Assembly (NCBI GenBank): GCA_902459845.2 | Contig: CABPSV020000040.1 | Location: 1 to 24,209, forward strand | Source of the DNA: Hepatocystis sp. ex Piliocolobus tephrosceles | Taxonomy: Eukaryota > Apicomplexa > Aconoidasida > Haemosporida > Plasmodiidae | DNA length: 24,209 nt | Reading direction: 5' to 3' | Notes under the pieces: generated by a model | Told to the model about the DNA's origin: nothing | Databases searched by the model: none | Seen by the model: the letters and a program-made list of their open reading frames with translations, nothing else | Made by a program: the position numbers and the translations under genes | Shown: positions 1-9,677 of the stretch, piece by piece | Position numbering within the stretch: the stretch's first letter is position 1 | How the letters are laid out: every line of letters starts with the position of its first letter

Positions 1-606
1 ACACAAGTTGAACGAAACAGTTATAATAATTTTTTTGAAGATAATTATGATAATAATATTAATTATGGAGGAAATACTCGAAAAATAATAGAACGGAATA
101 AAAATACAATTGTTCGTAATAACAATAGTAGAGATGACATATATATATATGATGACAAAATAGATACAAATAGAAACAATGAAAGTAGTAGTAATAATAT
201 TAATAGTAATAATATGAGTAACATTAACAATATTGACCTTACAAATAATAACTTACCTAATAATATACCTAAAACTATATCTAATAGTATGCCAAATATA
301 ACTGTTAAGAACTCAGGAAATAAAAGAAACTTAACTCTTAAAAGTAACGATAATACAAATAATAATTTAAATGATAACAGCAATCGTAATTACTATCATA
401 CGTGTGGTAACAGTAATAGTAGTAGAAGTGGTAATAAAAAAAGTAACAATAATAGTAGTGATAATATGAACAGACAAAAAAAAAGAGGATCCGAAACGAA
501 TAGTAGTAGTGGTAGTAGTAACAACAATAATAACAGTAACAACAGTAACAGTAATAACAACAACAATAACAATAATAATAACAATAATAATAACAATAAT
601 AATAAC

Positions 607-640
<34 letters not shown>

Positions 641-1776
641 GTGAAAGTGATAATAATGACAATAACGATGATGGTGATAATAACAACAGAAACAATAATA
701 ATAATAATAATAAAAACGAAAATAGTAACACTAATAGCAATAATAACAATAGTAGTAACAGTAGTAGTAACAGTAGCAACAGTAACAACAGTAGCAACAA
801 CAACAATAATAATAACAATAATAACAATAATAACAATAATAACAATAACAGTAACAACAGTAATAGTGGAAACAGTGATGATGAAAAAGACGATAACGAT
901 AACGACAACGATGACAACAATAATAACGAGAATAATAATAGTAGTAATAATAATATAGTACTAAACTTAGACATGTTAAATATAGAAGATAGAAAAAAAG
1001 AAGCCGAAAAATATAAAGTGTTAGGTAATCAAAGTTATAAATTAGGTTTCTTCGAATCTGCAATTGATTATTATACAAAAGCTATACAATACGACAATAC
1101 TAATCATAAATATTATACCAATCGAGCATTATGTTATAAGAAACAAAAGTTATGGAAATTAGCAAACAGTGATGCAAGACAAGCATTAAATTTAGAAGAA
1201 GAATCTGTAAAAGCACATTTTATTTTAGGTTTAACACTTTTACATTTAAATAATTTAGAAGAAGGATTAAAAAAATTAATAAAAGCGAAAACCTTATCAA
1301 GCTATTTAAAAGATTCTAATGAAAGTGAAATAAATAGATATATACTCCAAGCAAAAAAATTAATTTATTTACGAGATGAACAGAATAAACATATTATGTA
1401 TGCTGAATTAAAATCATTTTATATTGATAAAATTAATTTACTTAATCAAACTGGTCATGTAAATAATGAAGAAAGATTGTTAAGAATACAACAAACTGAA
1501 AATTTATTTAATGAAATTTTAAATCCATTACAAAAAAAACAAATACCTGACTATTTATGTTGTAAAATATCCATGTGTCTAATGAATGAACCAGTCATTA
1601 CACCTAGTGGTATGACGTATGATAAAATATTTTTATATGAACATGTTAAACATAATGGATCGTTTGATCCTGTAACTAGAGAACAATTATCTATTAAAGA
1701 AGTCATACCTAATTATGCTATTAAAGAGGCTACTGACGACTTTTTAAAAATGAATCCATGGGCTTTCGATGAGTGA
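1..1776 (+). CDS. CHIP: CHIP/STUB1-like co-chaperone E3 ubiquitin ligase (TPR + U-box), 5' partial
   Basis: The reading frame is open from base 1 with no stop, so the gene begins upstream; ATG 214 is an internal Met. In order: an N-terminal region rich in Asn, Ser and Asp (to about nt 960), including a long nearly pure Asn tract around nt 550-640; three TPR motifs (about nt 990-1300); a charged helical linker (about nt 1320-1540); and a C-terminal U-box (nt 1543-1773). The TPR keeps the carboxylate-clamp pattern (KVLGN, YYTNRA, VKAHF) that in CHIP binds the EEVD tails of HSP70 and HSP90. The U-box keeps IPDYLCCKIS, EPVITPSGMTYD, EH, FDPVTR and PNYAIKE, close to human CHIP; the human Phe of the KISF motif is Met here. 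The expected role is cytosolic ubiquitination of chaperone-bound clients with an E2 enzyme. Human CHIP is about 303 residues and lacks the Asn-rich extension. Family assignment is secure; the true start is outside the window. Confidence 0.93.
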
Positions 1777-1783
1777 GCCACAC

Positions 1784-1825
1784 ATCACTAGATAGTGGTG
1801 GTGGTTGTAGAGGGAAGAGGGGGAG
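1784..1825 (+). other. Hairpin plus G-rich tract in the CHIP 3' UTR
   Basis: Eight bases after the CHIP stop, CATCACTA and TAGTGGTG can pair around GA (one G-U pair). The right arm runs into several GG/GGG/GGGGG blocks up to about 1825. In such A+T-rich DNA this is conspicuous, and a two-tier G-quadruplex is possible in the transcript. Function is inferred only; it may be a 3'-UTR or RNA-stability element, or chance. Confidence 0.35.
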
Positions 1826-2054
1826 TATATATATATATATATATATAACACCCTCATGTATGTATGTGTGTGTGTGTGTGTGTGTTTGTACATGCTTACT
1901 TTTATAGGATACCAACACCTGTGGATATTGATAAGGGCGTGAATAAGTTCCTGTAACTTTTATTTGTGTAAGGCAAACTAACGTGTAACTACAAACACGA
2001 TTATAACAAAAATTTTACAAGGAGCTTTTAATATATATGTACAAAAGAGATCAG

Positions 2055-2103
<49 letters not shown>

Positions 2104-2418
2104 GATTTACATTGTATATAGCACACAGATGCAGTAATCTATTGAAATCGAAACTATTACCAAGTTTATCAAAAAGTAAATGTTTTTATTTTTTATTATT
2201 ATTATTATTATTATTATTTATTTATTTTTTTTTTATCATTTTTATATTTCTAATTTAATATAAAAAAAAATGAGAAAAGGAAGGTAGGAAATGTAGGGAA
2301 GATAGAAATAGTAGGAAATTGTAGTGAAGAAAAAAGAAGCCGTCAAAAATATGGATTTTTTTTTTTTTTAATTGTGTTCCTTGTGCATGTACATATATGT
2401 TTGTTCATATATATTTAT

Positions 2419-2508
2419 TCATCTTAAGGTTTTTATTAACTTGCACATATTTTGTGTAAGTACAATTAAATTATAATGACCTGGATTTGCAGTTGGATCG
2501 ATAAAAGA
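2419..2508 (-). CDS. Candidate terminal exon of an unrecognised minus-strand gene
   Basis: On the minus strand a 13-T run followed by ATCAATTCAG makes a textbook Plasmodium splice acceptor. It is followed in phase 0 by 29 codons and a TGA stop. The peptide starts SFIDPTANPGHYN and ends KLIKTLR, with a balanced composition unlike translated A+T repeat. No matching upstream exon could be fixed. A weak possibility is a piece near 2867-2920 reading FHHKILK after a TACTAG acceptor, with poor donors. The same DNA on the plus strand also shows an acceptor and a GTAAGT donor, so strand is uncertain. I do not recognise the family. Confidence 0.25.
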   Translation of the reverse strand, partial: SFIDPTANPGHYNLIVLTQNMCKLIKTLR

Positions 2509-2748
2509 CTGAATTGATAAAAAAAAAAAAACATGCATAATTATATATATATATATATACACGTGTATATCGAAATATTTACTCATGCTCGTGGCCGTGC
2601 GCTTGCTCGTGTTCGTGTATATTAATCAATTTTTATACACACGGCTGTGTCCTGCATGAATTTACATATGTATATATACATATATACATGCGTATAATTT
2701 ACGTGTTTCTTTTCCTTTTTACAATACTCCCTAACCTTTTATTTCAAT

Positions 2749-2783
<35 letters not shown>

Positions 2784-2932
2784 CACATAATTACTCAGTT
2801 ATTTACTATTCACTTATTCAATTGTTTATCCGTTTAATCATTTTCTTATTCATTTACTTATTTTTTAATGTTTAAACATTTTTGAATTTTTAATAACTTT
2901 TAATATTTTGTGATGAAACTAGTATGTATAAA

Positions 2933-3028
2933 TATAAAACAGGACATAAAGTGCTGTTGAAAAAAAAAAAAAAAAAAGAGAAAAATGGATGTTTATTTTT
3001 TTAACAGTACTGTATATCCTGTTTTATA
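2933..3028. repeat. Large imperfect inverted repeat (about 28-33 bp arms)
   Basis: The arm at 2933-2960 is nearly the reverse complement of 3001-3028. In a plus-strand RNA only two of 28 positions fail to pair and two are G-U. The stem can extend another 5 bp into A and T runs, leaving a loop of about 30 bases made of poly(A) and a short mixed segment. It is the strongest long inverted repeat I noticed. It could form a hairpin in RNA or a cruciform in DNA. No transposase or target-site duplication was seen. Confidence 0.75.
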
Positions 3029-3094
3029 CAAGCATAACAAATCCCACCAAATTCTCTCATTCTTTCTATATAAAATAATACACATACAGATCAA

Positions 3095-3144
3095 ATGAGT
3101 ATATTTAAGACTTTCGTACAATTTGTTCTCTTTGAAGAAGTAAC

Positions 3145-3180
<36 letters not shown>

Positions 3181-3326
3181 TCTGTCAAGATGACTATTTC
3201 AGTTTGTATAATATATTTTTATAGCAAAAAATAGTGAAAAAAGCGTGGGACACTGTTTTAAAAGAGTTTAATTTGGAAAAAAAATACTTACATATGTATA
3301 TATTTATACAGTTTATTAGTGCTTAA
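3095..3326 (+). CDS. Candidate small spliced gene, unrecognised
   Basis: ATG 3095 opens 15 codons (MSIFKTFVQFVLFEE) ending exactly at a GTAACA donor (3140). A long poly(T) intron follows, with a TTTTTATAG acceptor ending at 3224. The next exon (3225 onward) joins in phase 0 and reads QKIVKKAWDTVLKEFNLEKK, with mixed charged and hydrophobic residues, to a TAA at 3324-3326. An alternative donor GTATAT at 3296 could splice on to later exons. Total is at least 48 residues. The opposite strand is also partly open, so the model rests on splice signals and composition. No family is recognised. Confidence 0.33.
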
Positions 3327-3507
3327 AGTATATCTGTAGGTCCGTTATAACATCCATATATACATCCATATATACATCCATATATATGTGACCGACCGAG
3401 TATACCGAGTTCAACATCACTTTACGCAACAGAGAAAAAAAAAAATGTATAAATCACTAAAAACGAATGTGTTGGAGAATGACATAAAGTATACGTACAA
3501 AACAGAA

Positions 3508-3566
<59 letters not shown>

Positions 3567-3707
3567 CAAACATATATATGTATGTATACGTTTGTATGCT
3601 TATGCATATACGCTACCACGGAACACGAAACGTACACATCACAAATATTAAAATGTATGTATATAAGAGCTTTTTTTTTTCTCTCCCAATCCTTACTTAT
3701 TAAACCT

Positions 3708-3743
<36 letters not shown>

Positions 3744-3745
<2 letters not shown>

Positions 3746-3798
3746 CATATTTTTTATCATATTTTTTATCATATTTTTTATCATATTTTTTATTATAT
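3744..3798. repeat. 12-bp tandem array (ATCATATTTTTT), about 4.5 copies
   Basis: ATCATAT recurs at 3744, 3756, 3768 and 3780, with a variant ATTATAT at 3792, giving an exact 12-bp period. It lies between a poly(T) run and a possible splice acceptor at 3808-3809. Confidence 0.85.
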
Positions 3799-3809
3799 AT
3801 TTTTTTAAG

Positions 3810-3881
3810 CTTGTTTTCTATCAATCCGCTTTATCCCTTTTATACAATGACCTGGAAAAATATCACATGAAGATTTTATAG
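3810..3881 (+). CDS. Candidate terminal exon, possibly of the small gene starting at 3095
   Basis: After a T-rich stretch ending TTTTTTAAG, a phase-0 frame of 23 codons runs to TAG at 3879-3881. It begins LVFYQSALSLLYNDLEK and ends HMKIL. It looks coding, but no phase-compatible strong donor from the exon at 3225 was found, so the connection is unproven. It ends only 41 bp before the RAP start codon. Confidence 0.25.
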   Translation, partial: LVFYQSALSLLYNDLEKYHMKIL

Positions 3882-3922
3882 TGGCATAGAAGTTTATGGT
3901 AAGATAAAAAAAAAAACATATA

Positions 3923-6900
3923 ATGATATTTTTGCCTAAAATTTTGTTATTGCGAGCGTATGTATTATTGATTATATGGAAGTTAAAATTTTTTTTTGCT
4001 AACGATGTTCATTCAACTGTACTTAAACGTTGGCATAAAACATTAATCCCAGTGAATCATAACAACGCGAGTAACATATGGAGTTTAATATATTTAAATA
4101 AGCAACATGATTGCTTACTTAAAAAAATAAAAAAAAAAATAAAAATAAATAAAAAAAAAAATAAAAAAATAAAAAATGTTTTATACTTTTATAAGCAAAA
4201 AAATAATACTCCCAATGTAAGTAACACATTTGTTTCTAATTTTAACAAAAAGCACTTTTTTATAAGACCCAAATGTCTAAAAATTATGAATAATAATATA
4301 TATGGTGATTTTAATAAAGTGAGTAAAAAAAATGTAAGTCAATTAATACATGGGAATACGATAAAACACGATAACATACGTGAAGACACAGACGAAGATA
4401 GTATTGACAAAGTTAGTATTGACAAAGTTAGTATTGACAAAGTTAGTATTGACGAAGTTAGTATTGACAAAGTTAGTATTGACGAAGTTAGTATTGAAAA
4501 AGTTACTAATAAAACTAATATTATAAACAATTATGGTGATAATAGTGATGGTATAGGTAGTGATAATGGTAATGCTTGCGTAAAGGATGAAAAAACAGTA
4601 GATAAGTACGAACTAGTGAACGAACATATACTGATAGAAAAGGGTAGTAAAAGCATAAAAGAGTTGATGGAAGAACGTATATGGGTGTTTCCTGAAGAAA
4701 ACATAAAAATGATAAGAGAAAGAACAGAACAAAAATTAAATTGGAATTATATTTTAAAAAAAAATAATCCTTTATTAATTGATAACGTTAATAAAATATA
4801 TGAAGGAATATATAAAACAAATAATATAGATGATATATATTTTTATTTTGATACTTATCCATATAATTATTTAAATGTTACTATGAGTGTTTTTTCACTT
4901 TATAAAATTGCTACTAGTTTTTTAAAAGAACAAAAATGGAAAAATAAAAGTGAAAGAGAAAAATATTTTTTTATAAATGAACAAAACGATGAGAATGAGA
5001 AAAGTTTATCAGTACATAATAATCAGTTACTTACTAACAAAATAATTAACGAAGGAATTAACAACAACAACAACAACAACAATAACACAAATGAAATGAA
5101 TAATATGTTTATTGTTGATAATACAGACCATGAAATAAACAACACACATTTGTTTAAAATTAAAGAAGAAAGAAAAAGACTTAGTTATATTATTAATAAT
5201 CGAAATTTTAAAAGAATAATCGGTTCTATTTATAAGCATTTAAAAATTATTTATAAAACATTTACAACTAATGATAAATTAACAACTTATGAAAAAAATA
5301 AAAACATATATAATTATATTCCATATATTAATATAATAGATATTATTACTATTTTAAAATCTTTTTATATTTTAAAATATGATCATACAGATATATATAA
5401 ATATATATATTTTTTTATTGTTTTTTTTATTAATAAATTTAATATTGAATATTTAACTGAGGTTGTTTATTTATGTATTATAAAACAAATTAATATTAAA
5501 CCACTTTTTGAAAATTACACTAAAAGAATGCTTTTATATTTTCAAGAAGAAAATGAAAAATTGAATAAAAGTGATAACATTGTAGAAAATATAATACAAA
5601 ATAATATCAATTCAAATAAAAAAGATCAACTAAGTAAGTCAAGTCCTAAAGATATGAATTTTGTTCCATCTATTCAGACTGATAAAACAACATTGATAGA
5701 TAAGAAAGAAAAAGAACAAAATTATACAGTAGGACTAGTATCCGAAAAAAACATTTATAATAATATAAATTCGTTATACCAAGATATAGATATAAGTAGT
5801 ATAGATAAGAGTATAGGAAAGATACTTAGTGAACACAGCAGTGGTAATAGTGGTGACAGTGGCAGTGGTAATAGTGGTGACAGTGGCAGTGGTAATAGTG
5901 GCGATAGTTATAGTGGTGATGCTACTAACACAAATGTCAACTACGAACAAACATTTTTTTTTATGCGTCCATTTAATTATTCTATTTACCATTCGGCAAA
6001 TTATTCAAATTTAAACTATAGTATTGATGATCAAAAAAAAATGAATGAAATAAAAAAAAAAAATAAAACAGAGGATGCAAAAAAATTAACTTATAGTGAT
6101 AAAACGAATGAAAAAAAAACATTTTTTGACAAAAACAATGTTGATACAATAAATGATAATAATAGTAGTAGTAGTACTACTACTACTACTAGTACCATAA
6201 ATAATAATATAATGCAAAATAAAACTTCACTAAATTTTTATGTTTACTGTTTATATGTTTTATCAAAGTTTCCATATTCAAATATAAAAATAATGAATAT
6301 ATTAAAATCAAAGATTCTAAATAAAATAAATAATTTAACTTTAGAAGAATTAATCATAAGTTTTTATAGTTTAGCAGAATTAGAATATAATGCTTTTTTT
6401 TTACAAAATTATATATATACATTAATTTTTAAGAAATTACCTCTTTTAAATTATAAAAATACTTATATAGTATTAAAACTGATTAAATCGTTATATTTGA
6501 TTAACAATTTAGAAATGTTTACAGATAGTAATAATATTTCAACTGAAATGAATCTTGAAAAAAAAAATGTAAACAATACAGAAAATGCAAAAAATACAGA
6601 AAATGTAAACAATACAGAAAATGTAAACAATACAGAAAATGTAAACAATACAGAAAATGCAAAAAATACAGAAAATGTAAAAAATAGAGAAAATGCAAAA
6701 AATACAGAAAATGCAAAAAAAACAGAAAATGTAAAAAATAGAGAAAATGTAAAAACCGAAATAAGCAACAAAAACGTAAACAGCAGTCATTGTGAGAAAG
6801 ATGTAAAAACACTTATGTTACATTATTTATCCAAGATGGTACTAAAAAATGCACATAATTATACTGCAATAGAGTTAGTAGATATAATTAGATATTTTGG

Positions 6901-7637
6901 AGCATTCACTTATATAAATAAAGAACTTTTTAATTTTGTTTTCAGTTTACCATTTTTTAAAAATTTAAATGAAAACACATTAAATTATTATAAAAAAAAT
7001 ATATATTTTAATCATTCATATTATGCTTATACTAAACATCATAGTGGTATTATTACTCCTGTTGAAATTACTTTGTGTAAATTATACCAAGCCTATCTTT
7101 CCTATAACATGTACAATAATGTATATAGTCATAATGTTAATAACTCAAACAATACTATTTCCAATACAAATAATATATTAAAACAAATTGAAAAAAAAAA
7201 TAATAATATAAAAACATTCAAATTTAATGAAAATATATTACAACTACTTAAAAAAACTTATTTATATAATTTGAGTTTATCTACTTATAGTTCTTCTACA
7301 CTACATTATGAAATTTCAGATATATTACAAAAAAATTTCAACATACCTTGTCATATTGAATATAAAACAAAAAATGGTATATCCATAGATATAGCTATAT
7401 TATATGAAGATATAAAAAAAATAAATAACAATATACCTTATTTTTCAAATATAGCGATCGAAGTTAATGGTCCTTTTCATTATAAAACTAAGTCACTGAG
7501 TGAAGGAAGTCTTCCTTATCTTAATACCAAAACATTGTTAAAAAAAAGGTAATAAAATAAAAAACTAGACCAAACGAAAACAAACAAAAAAAAAAAAAAA
7601 TAATAATTACACAAATGAATTAAACAAAGTGAACGAT

Positions 7638-7688
<51 letters not shown>

Positions 7689-8038
7689 TGCTCATAAATG
7701 TGTCTATTATTTATGTATAGATACTTGCAAAAAAGGAGCATTATTTATTTATTTTATTTTTTTTTTTTTTACTAACAGATTGTTGGAACATGACAATTGG
7801 ATGGTTATTTCATTTCCGTTTTGGGAATTTAAGCCATGGTATGTATAAACACAACAAAATGCGCACATACATATGTTTATATATATATATATATACATGT
7901 TTGCAATTACTTACAAGTACAACTCTAACTTTTTTTCTTTTTATTTACAGGTATAGTAAAACAAGAAAGGAAAATTATATTTTGAAAATGTTACCTACTC
8001 ATCTTAAAAATTGTTTTAATGAAATAAAAACTGCTTAA
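3923..8038 (+). CDS. RAP-domain protein, probable organellar RNA-binding factor (three exons)
   Basis: Exons 3923-7548, 7779-7838 and 7951-8038 join in frame to 1257 residues. Donors are GTAATA and GTATGT; acceptors are ACTAACAG and TTTACAG. Residues about 1150-1255 form a RAP domain: FNIPCHIEYKTKNGISIDIA, then NIAIEVNGPFHY, then across both splice junctions HDNWMVISFPFWEFKPW. The middle is helical, as in FASTK-like RAP proteins (for example LEELIISFYSLAELEYNAFF). Known apicomplexan RAP proteins are mostly mitochondrial or apicoplast RNA factors, and several are linked to fragmented mitochondrial rRNA. The hydrophobic, basic N-terminus (MIFLPKILLLRAYVLLIIWK) could be a targeting or signal segment. 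Low-complexity insertions include SIDKV units at residues 160-194, Gly/Ser/Asp units near 640-665 and NVNNTE units near 882-941. The start follows an A-rich leader. The specific RNA target is unknown. Confidence 0.88.
4400..4504 (+). repeat. In-frame 15-bp coding repeat (SIDKV/SIDEV x7)
   Basis: Seven consecutive 15-bp units encode SIDKV, SIDEV or SIEKV in the RAP protein. They vary mainly at the fourth codon (Lys/Glu) and keep frame, so length change by slippage would not break the protein. Confidence 0.95.
6566..6745 (+). repeat. In-frame 18-bp coding repeat (NVNNTE/NAKNTE x10)
   Basis: Ten 18-bp units encode NVNNTE, NAKNTE, NVKNRE or NAKKTE between helical segments of the RAP protein. The array is Asn-, Lys- and Glu-rich and probably a disordered loop. 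Confidence 0.95.
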
Positions 8039-8065
8039 TAAGTAAATTATTTGAAGTTTTTTTGT

Positions 8066-8122
8066 AGTTAACTATTTTTTTTTTTAGTTAACTATTTTTT
8101 TTTTTAGTTAACTATTTTTTTT
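8066..8122. repeat. 20-bp tandem repeat with AGTTAACT palindrome, 3 copies
   Basis: AGTTAACTATTTTTTTTT units start at 8066, 8086 and 8106 (period 20). Each carries the palindrome AGTTAACT. It lies in the RAP 3' flank, starting 27 bp after the stop. Confidence 0.9.
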
Positions 8123-8211
8123 TGTTTCTCATGTGTTTTGCATTCTTTATAGGTTTTATAAAATTTTCGTTATGTTCTTTATGCATTATATGTGTAGAAT
8201 CGCACATCCAC

Positions 8212-8252
<41 letters not shown>

Positions 8253-9130
8253 CGTGTAGTTTATACCTATATACATATGCAATGTTGCAATTTTTTAAGT
8301 TTTTTTTTTTTATTTAATTTTTTTATTTAATTTGGTAAAAACATGTACACAAAAACGCTAATAACATAAATTGGTCTTATTACTTTATTTTTTAATTTTT
8401 TTTAAATTTTAAAAAAAAAAAAAAAAAAAAAAAAGTGTTGTACGGTTAAATATATATTAGGAATGAAAGGGATCATGGTCTATACTTTTATTCTTATGCT
8501 CTGTTCGGTTTGATTTGGTTTTTTTATTTATAGTGGCTTAGTACATAATTGCTTCGCTTTGAAGCTCGTAATTGCATATTATACGCGCCTATACCATGTC
8601 TGTGCTTATATATGCTATATACAAACGTTAGGGCAAAAAATAAAAGGGATATACAAATAAAATAAAATATACTAAAATAAAGTAAAATAAAATATACTAA
8701 AAGGTAAATGGCTCGTAAATACAATTCTCCTATAATGAAAAGAAAAAAAAGCTTATACATCCAGTGAGCACATACGCGCTGTACATATATACATATATAT
8801 TGTATATATTGTATATATGTATATATATGTGAGAAGAGAAAACGAAAACAGGAGAAATTAAAAATATTTTATTTGTATGAAAAAATTATATTAGTCAGAT
8901 AAAAAAAGAAAGAAACATAACGGAGCATATTATGCATATAATTTGTGCCCGTATAAACTTTTTTTTGTATAATTTTTTTTTCAAATGCAGGATTTTGCCT
9001 CTGCATTAATTTTTTAAAAAAGAAAGTTTTAAAATCGGTTATTATTTTTTTTCAAATTTTTAAAAGCTTTTATAGGTATTGCTTTATTTTGCCTTTTTCT
9101 CCCACGTTCAAGCTTTAATTATTTTTTTTT

Positions 9131-9246
9131 CAACTGTAGTATTTTTTAATTTTTTTTTTCAACTGTAGTATTTTTTAATTTTTTTTTTCAACTGTAGTAT
9201 TTTTTAATTTTTTTTTTCAACTGTAGTATTTTTTAATTTTTTTTTT
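9131..9246. repeat. 29-bp tandem repeat, 4 copies
   Basis: CAACTGTAGTATTTTTTAA followed by a T-run begins at 9131, 9160, 9189 and 9218, an exact 29-bp period, about 430-550 bp upstream of the NSA2 start. Confidence 0.92.
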
Positions 9247-9632
9247 TTTTTTTTATTCCCTATTTGATATATCTTTTTATTGCCATACTGTTTATCCTTT
9301 TTATTGCCATACTATTTATCCTTTTTATTGCTATTTTTTTTTTTTTTTGTTTAAATTTTAAAACAGCCCTTTAACTATTTTTCAATATACATAGGAACTT
9401 CAACTTGAGCACAAAAATTCGAAAACAAACAAGCAAAAAATAAAAGCGTCAGAATAAGCAAAAATAAATAAAGCAAAAACGGCGGAATAATTAAATTCAT
9501 TAACTTTTTTATACTCATCTTTGCTGTTGCTACTACTATACTACTACTTCCTCTTTTTCATATTTAAAGATATATATATAAAACGGTAAAAAAATATATT
9601 ATCGTATTAAAAACCTTTTTTCTCCCACTCCC

Positions 9633-9667
<35 letters not shown>

Positions 9668-9677
9668 GTACAGCAAA

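Larger units (their letters stand above)
1777..3922. other. Intergenic region between CHIP and the RAP gene, with possible small exons
   Basis: No long gene is present. It holds a G-rich tract just after the CHIP stop, (TA)n and (GT)n runs, a 47-bp poly(A) at 2055-2101, poly(T) near 2750-2783, 3149-3179 and 3713-3743, a 16-bp palindrome with core CACGTG at 2555-2570, a GC-richer patch at 2581-2650, a large inverted repeat, and 12-bp tandem units near 3354-3390 and at 3744-3798. Short coding-like islands next to good splice signals occur on both strands and are listed separately with low confidence. Confidence 0.8.
8039..9677. other. Intergenic region upstream of NSA2
   Basis: It contains the RAP 3' UTR and the NSA2 promoter and leader. 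It holds a 20-bp tandem array (8066-8122), (TA)n at about 8215-8250, poly(A) near 8412-8433, a more mixed-composition patch at 8440-8640 open on both strands, a small hairpin at 8984-9007, a 29-bp tandem array (9131-9246), TTTTTATTGCCATACT repeats at about 9273-9335, and poly(A) just before the NSA2 start. No gene is supported. Confidence 0.8.

Noticed and set aside
396..974. Antisense and frame-shifted poly-Leu, poly-Ile/Thr and poly-Tyr/Cys frames over the CHIP Asn tract
   Set aside because: They are mirror translations of AAT/AAC repeats inside the CHIP gene; no conserved residues.
3422..3784. 120-codon minus-strand frame
   Set aside because: It starts in the 12-bp repeat, runs through poly-Lys and (TA)n, and has no domain-like segment long enough to support a gene.
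6463..6812. Three minus-strand Phe/Leu-rich frames
   Set aside because: They are shadows of the 18-bp NVNNTE repeat in the RAP gene.
8524..8760. 78-codon minus-strand hydrophobic frame
   Set aside because: Much of it is translated AAATAAAATATACT repeat; no family or splice support. Kept only as part of an island finding.
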